This document shows positions 44,004 to 49,567 of a stretch of DNA of 49,567 bases, piece by piece; positions within the stretch are counted from its first letter, which is position 1, and each line of letters begins with the position of its first letter. The notes beneath the pieces are model-generated. The model was not told where the DNA came from. It was given only the letters and a program-made list of their open reading frames with translations, and did not search any database. Made by a program: the position numbers and the translations under genes. This DNA is from Sphingomonadales bacterium (lineage in GTDB: Bacteria; Pseudomonadota; Alphaproteobacteria; Sphingomonadales; Sphingomonadaceae). The DNA lies in contig JAIXUQ010000092.1 in NCBI GenBank assembly GCA_027483465.1, positions 1 to 49,567 of the forward strand, read 5' to 3'.

Positions 44004-44758
44004 GCGTGCCGCGCATCGAACTGGTTGGCCTGGCCAAGCGTTTTGGCAGCCGGCAGGTGCTGGACGGCGTGGACTTGGCGGTGATGCCTGGCGAAAGCAT
44101 GGTGATCATCGGCGGCTCGGGAACCGGAAAATCGGTCACCCTGAAGCTTATCCTTGGGCTGCTGTGCCCGGATGCCGGCGCAATCCACGTGGATGGCCAG
44201 AACGTGATCGGCTTGAAAGGTGCGGCGCTGGATGCCCACCGTGCCCGGTTCGGCATGTTGTTCCAGGGGGGCGCCCTGTTCGACTCGCTCAGCGTATGGC
44301 GCAATGTCAGCTTTGCGCTCGCCGGCACGGCCGCCAGCCGCCGTGCTGCCGCCATCGACAATCTGGCCCGCGTTGGGCTGGCCGCGGATGTGGCCGATCT
44401 GCGCCCAGCCGAGCTTTCGGGCGGCATGCAGAAACGGGTGGCACTGGCCCGTGCAATTGCGCCTCGCCCGCCGATCATCTTCTTTGATGAGCCCACCGCC
44501 GGGCTCGATCCGATCACGGCTGCGGTGATCAATGATCTGATCAGGGAACTGGCGACCGATCTGAAAATCACCGCCCTCACGATTACGCATGATATGCACA
44601 GTGTGCGGACTGTGGCAGACAAGGTGGCGATGCTGCACGCGGGCAAGATCATCTGGCAGGGGCCGCTGACCAGCCTGGACGGCTGTGACAACCCATATGT
44701 GCACCAGTTCATCACCGGCAGCGCGCAAGGGCCGATCAGCATGCCGGGCCGGCGATGA
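44000..44758 (+). CDS. mlaF: MlaF-type ABC transporter ATPase
   Basis: A 252-residue ABC ATPase pairing with MlaE. Walker A IIGGSGTGKSVTLK, Q-loop MLFQGGALFDSLSVW (typical of MlaF), signature LSGGMQKRVALARA, Walker B IIFFDEPTAGLDP and the H-loop ITHDMHSVRTVAD are intact. It supplies energy for lipid transport. Its stop overlaps the ECF sigma-factor start (ATGA), so both are on one transcript. Confidence 0.94.
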   Translation: MSVPRIELVGLAKRFGSRQVLDGVDLAVMPGESMVIIGGSGTGKSVTLKLILGLLCPDAGAIHVDGQNVIGLKGAALDAHRARFGMLFQGGALFDSLSVWRNVSFALAGTAASRRAAAIDNLARVGLAADVADLRPAELSGGMQKRVALARAIAPRPPIIFFDEPTAGLDPITAAVINDLIRELATDLKITALTITHDMHSVRTVADKVAMLHAGKIIWQGPLTSLDGCDNPYVHQFITGSAQGPISMPGRR

Positions 44759-45342
44759 CTGCGCAGCCAGATCATGCGCCTGGCGCATCGGCCGGGGCGG
44801 CCGAGCTTGCGAAATTGCTGCAACGTGTGGCCGAAGGGGATACGGCGGCCTTCAAGCAATTCTATGGCCGCACCAGTGCAAAACTTTTCGGCCTGATCCT
44901 GCGTATCTTGATCGAGCGGCAGGAAGCCGAAGATGTGTTGCAGGAGGTTTATGTGACGGTGTGGCGCAAGGCGGCCACCTTCGATCCGGCCCGCGCCAGC
45001 CCGATCACGTGGGCGGCAACGATCGCGCGCAACCGCGCCATCGATCGCCTCAGGGCCCGCCCGGTGCGGGCGCAGGTGCCGGTGGAGGCTGCCCATGATC
45101 TGGCAGACGAAGGCCCGCCGCCTGATGCCGGATTGGTGGCAAGCCAGGATGCCCGCCGCGTGGCGCAAGCGCTCAGCCTGCTGGAGCCACGCCACGCCGC
45201 CGCCATTCGGGCCTGTTATTTTGAGGGCGTCACCTATGACGAGCTTGCCGAGCGCGAGCGGGTGCCGGTGGGAACGCTGAAGAGTTGGGTGCGGCGCGGG
45301 CTGATCCGCATGCGCTCGCAGCTTGAAGGGGGCGAGGCATGA
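44755..45342 (+). CDS. ECF-family RNA polymerase sigma factor
   Basis: A 195-residue group IV sigma factor. Region 2 (about residues 35-100) contains AAFKQFYGRTSAKLFGLILR, EAEDVLQEVYVTVWRKA and PITWAATIARNRAIDRLRAR; region 4 (about 140-190) contains LEPRHAAAIRACYFEGVTYD and VPVGTLKSWVRRGLIRMRSQ. It resembles the SigK/RpoE-like group paired with RskA-type anti-sigma factors, and indeed overlaps such a gene by 4 bp. Because it is fused transcriptionally to alr-mlaEF, it is expressed with envelope genes. Confidence 0.93.
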   Translation: MTAQPDHAPGASAGAAELAKLLQRVAEGDTAAFKQFYGRTSAKLFGLILRILIERQEAEDVLQEVYVTVWRKAATFDPARASPITWAATIARNRAIDRLRARPVRAQVPVEAAHDLADEGPPPDAGLVASQDARRVAQALSLLEPRHAAAIRACYFEGVTYDELAERERVPVGTLKSWVRRGLIRMRSQLEGGEA

Positions 45343-46106
45343 GCGACATCCCCGCGCCCGACAATGGCCTGGCCGGCATGAGCGCCGACGAGGCATTGGC
45401 GATGGACTATGCACTGGGCGCTCTTGATCGTGCGCAGCACAAGGCGGCCGCGCTCCGGGTGGTGGGCGATCCCGATTTTCGGGCCCGGGTGGAACAATGG
45501 CAGTCGCTGCTCGCCCCGCTGGATGAGGCAACGGCACCGGTTTCGCCGCCAGAAAATCTGTGGGCTGCCATTGCCGCCGAAACAGCGACGCCGGTGCCAC
45601 GTCCAACAGTCGAAACTGCTCCGATGGTGGCGCCCAGTCGCGGCTGGTGGCACAATCTGTCCTTGTGGCGGGCGCTGGGGCTTGGTGCGCCGGTGGCTGC
45701 CGCCCTGATGGTTGCCCTGCTGGCCGCGCCCCAGCCCGCTGCGCTGCCAACCGCGCCGGCGGCTGGTCCCCAATTGCGGGCCACGTTGGCGGGCAGTGAT
45801 GGCAAGCCGCTGCTGGCCGCGGCCTTTGACCCGGCCAGCGGCGAGGTGCGATTTGCGCCCGTCGCCCAGAGCGACGCCGGGGCCGGAAAGGTGCCAGAAT
45901 TGTGGGTTATCGAAGGGAGCAACCCGCCACGCTCGCTGGGTGTGATCGACATTGCCAGCGGCGGTGCGCACAGCATCCCGCGCGATCGGCTGGCCGGTCT
46001 GAAGGCGGGCAGCATCCTTGCGATTTCAATCGAGCCCGTTGGCGGGTCGCCCACGGGCACGCCCACAGGACCCGTCATCGCCACAGGGGCGTTGTCTGCC
46101 ACCTGA
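45339..46106 (+). CDS. RskA-type transmembrane anti-sigma factor
   Basis: A 255-residue protein. The cytoplasmic N-terminal part (ALAMDYALGALDRAQHKAAA) is the sigma-binding domain and lacks the HxxxCxxC zinc motif of ZAS proteins. A transmembrane helix follows (about residues 108-130, LGLGAPVAAALMVALLAAP). The periplasmic RskA domain contains GAGKVPELWVIEGSNPPRSL and LAISIEPVGGSPTGTPTGPV. It should hold the preceding sigma factor inactive until regulated proteolysis. Confidence 0.9.
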   Translation: MSDIPAPDNGLAGMSADEALAMDYALGALDRAQHKAAALRVVGDPDFRARVEQWQSLLAPLDEATAPVSPPENLWAAIAAETATPVPRPTVETAPMVAPSRGWWHNLSLWRALGLGAPVAAALMVALLAAPQPAALPTAPAAGPQLRATLAGSDGKPLLAAAFDPASGEVRFAPVAQSDAGAGKVPELWVIEGSNPPRSLGVIDIASGGAHSIPRDRLAGLKAGSILAISIEPVGGSPTGTPTGPVIATGALSAT

Positions 46107-46222
46107 TCCGGTGCATGTCGTCGCAGCGACAGTCACGCGGGCCTGTGCAAACCGGCTTCTGCTACACCTGAACTGCCCGCTACCCCCAGTGGGCTCTCGT
46201 TCAACCTGATTGGAGAATTCCC

Positions 46223-46753
46223 ATGTTTTCCCGCACTTCGCTGCGCGCGGCGTTTTTTGCCATGGCGGCTGCCGGTCTCTCGGTTCCGGCAGCGGTGGCG
46301 GCACAGCCGGCTGCCGACATCGTTGATACTGCTGCCGGCAACGCCGATTTCAGCACGCTTGTCGCCGCCGTGAAGGCGGCTGGCCTGGTTGACACGCTGA
46401 AGGGCAAGGGCCCGTTCACCGTGTTCGCGCCCACCAACGCCGCGTTTGGCAAGCTGCCCGCCGGCACCGTTGACAGCCTGCTCAAGCCGGAAGCCAAGGC
46501 CACCCTCACCGCCGTGCTCACCTATCATGTTGTGCCCGGCAAGGTGCTGGCGGCTGATCTCGTCAAGGCCATCCAGGCCGGTGGCGGCAAGGCTGAAGTG
46601 ACCACTGTGCAGGGTGGCAAGCTCACCGCCTCGCTGATGGGCAATGTGGTGATGCTGCGCGATGCCAAGGGTGGCATGAGCCATGTGCGCGCTGCCGACG
46701 TGGCCACCAGCAACGGCGTGATCCACGTGATCGACACAGTAGTGATGCCCTGA
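46223..46753 (+). CDS. Exported fasciclin (FAS1) domain protein
   Basis: A 176-residue protein. Signal peptide to about AAVAAQ, then one FAS1 domain: [55 protein letters not shown], and [20 protein letters not shown]-like GGAG precedes the ATG. FAS1 domains mediate adhesion. It lies 116 bp after the RskA gene. In mycobacteria the SigK-RskA pair controls fasciclin proteins MPT70/MPT83, so this gene is a likely target of the adjacent sigma factor. Confidence 0.93.
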   Translation: MFSRTSLRAAFFAMAAAGLSVPAAVAAQPAADIVDTAAGNADFSTLVAAVKAAGLVDTLKGKGPFTVFAPTNAAFGKLPAGTVDSLLKPEAKATLTAVLTYHVVPGKVLAADLVKAIQAGGGKAEVTTVQGGKLTASLMGNVVMLRDAKGGMSHVRAADVATSNGVIHVIDTVVMP

Positions 46754-46761
46754 TGACGAGC

Positions 46762-46806
46762 GGCGGCTGCGCGCCGAGGCCGATCAGGCCTTGGAGCGCA
46801 GCCGCC
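46762..46806. terminator. Likely bidirectional terminator between convergent genes
   Basis: GGCGGCTGCGC (46762-46772) and GCGCAGCCGCC (46796-46806) form a perfect 11-bp stem around a loop that itself contains GGCC-GATCA-GGCC. It fills the gap between the fasciclin stop and the ABC exporter stop. No long T-run follows on either side, so termination efficiency is uncertain. Confidence 0.6.
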
Positions 46807-46807
46807 T

Positions 46808-48628
46808 TCAGGCGGCCACGTTTGTGGCTTGCGCTTCCTCGGCCTGTTGCAAGGCCCACATGTCGGCATAGGCGCCGCCAAGCGCCAGCAAGGCTTCGTG
46901 GCGGCCGCGCTCGATGATGCGGCCGCCATCCATCACGATGATCTGATCGGCATCGGTGATGGTGGACAGCCGGTGCGCGATCACGATGGTGGTGCGCCCG
47001 GCGGCCACACCGCCCAGTGCCTCCTGGATGCTGGCTTCCGTCGCACTGTCCAGCGCGCTGGTGGCTTCATCAAGGATCAGGATGGCCGGGTTTTTCAGGA
47101 TGGTCCGCGCGATCGCCACGCGCTGCTTCTCGCCGCCCGAAAGCTTCAGCCCGCGCTCACCCACCTGCGTGTCATACCCGTCGGGCAGGCCCAGGATGAA
47201 ATCATGGATAGCGGCCCCGCGCGCGGCCGCAATGATCTCGGCCTCCGTGGCATCGGGCCGGCCGTAAGCGATATTGTAGCGGATACTGTCATTGAACAAC
47301 ACGGTATCCTGCGGGACGATGCCAATGGCACGGCGCAGCGAGCCTTGCGTGACGGCGGCGATATCCTGGCCATCGATGCTGACCCGGCCGCCCTGAATGT
47401 CATAGAAGCGGTAGAGGATCCGGCTGAGCGTCGACTTGCCAGCACCGCTGTGCCCAACCACGGCCAGCTTGGCACCGGAAGGTACATCAAAGCTGACCGC
47501 GTGCAGTATCTGCCGGCGCGGGTCATAGCCGAAATCCACGGCATCAAACCGGATGGCGGCACCCGTCAGCTTGAGATCAGGTGCGCCCGGTGCATCAGCG
47601 ATCTCCGGTGGCGTGTCGATCAGGCGGGACATCGATTCCATGTCGATCAGGCCCTGGCGGATTTCGCGATAGACCATGCCCAGCAGATCGAGCGGGCGGA
47701 ACAATTGCATCAACAGGCCGTTGACGAAGGCGATGTCGCCGATGGTGAATTCCCCGCGGTTCCATCCCCAGACCACCCACGCAAGTGCTCCGCCCATCAG
47801 CAGGTTGGTGATGAAGCTTTGCCCGATGTTGAGCCAGGCCAGGCTCACCTCGGATTTGGTTGCGGCATCGGTGTAGCGCTTGATGGCACGGCCATAATTC
47901 TCGTTCTCGTGCGCTTCTGCGTTGAAATATTTCACCGTCTCGTAATTCAGCAGGCTGTCCACAGCCCGTGCCGTTGCGCGCTGGTCACTTTCAACCATCT
48001 GGCGCCGCAAGCCGGCCCGCCAATCGGTGATGCGCTGGGTATAGATGATGTAGGCCACCACCATCGCCAGCGTGGCGGCGACCAGTTCCCAGCCAAAGCC
48101 GCGTCCAAACAGGATGCAAACAGCGGTCAATTCGATCACGGTCGGGAATATGTTGAACAGCAGGAAATAGAGCATGGTGTCGATGCTCTTGGTGCCGCGC
48201 TCGATCAGCCGCGTCAGCGCGCCCGTGCGGCGTTCGAGATGATAGCGCAGCGACAATTGATGAATATGGGCAAACACATCAAGGCTGAGCCGCCGCGCCG
48301 CCTCCTGCCCCACGCGTTCAAAGGCCGCATTTCTGAGATTGTCGAACAGCACGCCGGCAAAGCGGGCAACCGCATAGGAGGCCACCAGCGCAACGGCCAC
48401 CGCCAAGCCATCGGGCAACCCGGCGCCCATCTGGTCCAACGCCAATTTCAACGCATAGGGCATCGCCAGCGAAACGCCTTTGGCCAGCAACACCAGTGCC
48501 AGCGCTGCCACCACCCGTGTTTTCAGATCACCACGCCCAGCCGGCCACAGATAGGGCAGGAAGCGCTTGAGGGTGGCGAAATCGGCTTCACCCTTGGGTG
48601 CTGCGGCGGGAGTGGCAAGCGACTGCAT
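46808..48628 (-). CDS. Atm1/HMT1-type ABC exporter (fused permease-ATPase)
   Basis: A 606-residue half-transporter. The membrane domain (about residues 25-330, six helices) includes YHLERRTGALTRLIERGTKS and NYETVKYFNAEAHENENY, the hallmark of the Atm1/ABCB7 and heavy-metal exporter group. ATPase: Walker A VVGHSGAGKSTLSR, signature LSGGEKQRVAIARTI, Walker B ILILDEATSALD, H-loop IAHRLSTI. It probably exports glutathione-related sulfur or metal conjugates. The start at 48628 (MQSLATPAAAPKGEAD) is chosen; the longer frame upstream runs antisense into rnr. Confidence 0.93.
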   Translation of the reverse strand: MQSLATPAAAPKGEADFATLKRFLPYLWPAGRGDLKTRVVAALALVLLAKGVSLAMPYALKLALDQMGAGLPDGLAVAVALVASYAVARFAGVLFDNLRNAAFERVGQEAARRLSLDVFAHIHQLSLRYHLERRTGALTRLIERGTKSIDTMLYFLLFNIFPTVIELTAVCILFGRGFGWELVAATLAMVVAYIIYTQRITDWRAGLRRQMVESDQRATARAVDSLLNYETVKYFNAEAHENENYGRAIKRYTDAATKSEVSLAWLNIGQSFITNLLMGGALAWVVWGWNRGEFTIGDIAFVNGLLMQLFRPLDLLGMVYREIRQGLIDMESMSRLIDTPPEIADAPGAPDLKLTGAAIRFDAVDFGYDPRRQILHAVSFDVPSGAKLAVVGHSGAGKSTLSRILYRFYDIQGGRVSIDGQDIAAVTQGSLRRAIGIVPQDTVLFNDSIRYNIAYGRPDATEAEIIAAARGAAIHDFILGLPDGYDTQVGERGLKLSGGEKQRVAIARTILKNPAILILDEATSALDSATEASIQEALGGVAAGRTTIVIAHRLSTITDADQIIVMDGGRIIERGRHEALLALGGAYADMWALQQAEEAQATNVAA

Positions 48629-48710
48629 CGGCCCTGCATATGGGCCGCGTTGCTGGCTCGCACAATGGGCGCACTTGCCCCACCTGCTGCAAACGCCCAT
48701 GGTGACCGCC

Positions 48711-49567
48711 ATGCCCCGCATCCCGCGCAACCGCCCGCAACCAGGCCTGCCAGACAGGCAAGCAATCCTGGACTTCATCGCCACCCAGAAAGCCAGTGTT
48801 GGCAAGCGGGAGATTGCCAAGGCCTTTGGCCTGACGGCGCAGGACAAGATCGCGCTGAAAGCCTTGCTGAAGGAGATGATGGAAGCCGGCGAACTGGAAC
48901 TGGGGCCCGGCCGCACCGTGCACAAGGGTGGCGGCCTGCCCAAGGTGACCGTGTTGCGCATTGCCGATGTGGCAGATGGCGTGGCCATCGCCGTGCCCGA
49001 CAGGTGGGAACATGCCACGCCGCCGCCGCGCCTGCGGGTGATCGAAAGCCGGAAGCGGGCCGCCTTCGCGCTTGGTGATCGCGTGCTGGCCCGCATTGAG
49101 GAGCAGGGCCAGGGCTATCTGGCCTTTCCCATGAAGGCCCTGGCCAAATCGGCTGAGTTTGTGCTGGGCATCCTGCGCAGGGAGGCGCTGGGTTGGCGGC
49201 TGGTGCCGGTTGACAAGAAGGCCCGTACCGATCTGGCCATCAGCGATCCTGGTGAGGGCCAGCCCGGTGATCTGGTGCTCGCCGAACCATCGGGCCGACC
49301 ACCGCGGGTTAGCGGACGGGTGGTGGAAGTGCTGGGCGACCCCTTCCAGCCACGCGCCTTCTCCCTGATTGCCATCCACGCCAAGGCCATTCCCCATCGC
49401 TTTGATGACAGCGTTCTCGAAGAGGCTGATCGCATGGCAAGGCAGCCTCTGGGGGACCGCGAGGATCTCCGGCAACTGTCGTTCCTCACCATCGATCCGG
49501 CCGACGCGCGCGACCATGACGATGCGGTGTGGGCCGCGCCCGATCCCGACAATGACGGCCATTTCCG
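48711..49567 (+). CDS. rnr: Ribonuclease R (N-terminal part, cut by window end)
   Basis: An open frame from ATG 48711 (or 48699) runs off the window. The N-terminus MPRIPRNRPQPGLPDRQAIL leads to the RNase R winged-helix (IATQKASVGKREIAKAFGLT). OB-fold cold-shock segments follow (GRVVEVLGDPF). The last visible part, LTIDPADARDHDDAVW, is the start of the RNB catalytic domain with its Asp cluster. It degrades structured RNA 3' to 5'. It is divergent from the ABC exporter. In many alphaproteobacteria rnr follows topA; here they are about 41 kb apart. Confidence 0.94.
   Translation, partial: MPRIPRNRPQPGLPDRQAILDFIATQKASVGKREIAKAFGLTAQDKIALKALLKEMMEAGELELGPGRTVHKGGGLPKVTVLRIADVADGVAIAVPDRWEHATPPPRLRVIESRKRAAFALGDRVLARIEEQGQGYLAFPMKALAKSAEFVLGILRREALGWRLVPVDKKARTDLAISDPGEGQPGDLVLAEPSGRPPRVSGRVVEVLGDPFQPRAFSLIAIHAKAIPHRFDDSVLEEADRMARQPLGDREDLRQLSFLTIDPADARDHDDAVWAAPDPDNDGHF

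Noticed and set aside
1-49567. CRISPR array, tRNA, rRNA or insertion sequence
   Set aside because: No regularly spaced repeats, no cloverleaf-like segment and no transposase or integrase coding sequence could be recognised by eye; a tRNAscan or IS search would be decisive.

Overview
The window is a high-GC chromosomal segment. Its gene complement and protein signatures point to an alphaproteobacterium, most likely of the order Sphingomonadales. The supporting evidence is a plsY-dprA-topA block, alr followed by mlaE-mlaF, a large TonB-dependent receptor heading a periplasmic oxidation cluster, an ECF sigma/RskA pair, GC-rich extragenic palindromes and a ribB fused to an HTH domain and a dead GTP cyclohydrolase domain. 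This placement is by recognition of families, not by a database search. Most genes are packed with ATGA or GTGA stop/start overlaps. I recognise no rRNA, tRNA, CRISPR array or transposase.

Layout. 1-248: 3' end of hslU. 268-2053: a more AT-rich KAP-family NTPase gene enclosed by a 44-bp inverted repeat. 2150-7354: a secreted M1 aminopeptidase and topA, convergent with no spacer. 7355-10456: an accessory patch between topA and dprA, holding an ABC-type ATPase plus PIN-nuclease pair, a decayed copy of the dprA 3' end, a DUF4926/DUF6883 pair and a paired palindromic element. 10457-12147: dprA and plsY. 12226-17648: a secreted amidohydrolase, an FMN-dependent 2-hydroxyacid dehydrogenase, NAD+ synthetase and an unknown exported protein. 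17866-26026: a TonB receptor, a Tat-exported DapA-family lyase, a PQQ dehydrogenase, a cytochrome c, a beta-propeller protein and a cupin, which look like one extracytoplasmic catabolic module.

26113-33556: glutamyl-tRNA synthetase, a P-loop protein and a membrane protein lead into a riboflavin operon (ribD, riboflavin synthase, HTH-RibB-RibX, ribH), followed by a HAD phosphatase and dapD. 33566-36593: a minus-strand pair of a nitronate-monooxygenase-like enzyme and a Baeyer-Villiger-type monooxygenase, with a perfect FNR/FixK-type box upstream. 36717-41911: trmB, a DUF1905/YdeI protein, accA, an M48 protease, a MutT-like Nudix hydrolase and prs. 42196-46753: alr, mlaE, mlaF, an ECF sigma factor, an RskA-type anti-sigma factor and a fasciclin protein. 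46808-49567: an Atm1-type ABC exporter and, divergent from it, the 5' part of RNase R, cut by the window edge.

The strongest candidates for new biology are the ATPase/PIN pair with its dprA scar, the extracytoplasmic DapA/PQQ/cytochrome module, and the HTH-RibB-RibX fusion with operator-like repeats overlapping its own presumed promoter.
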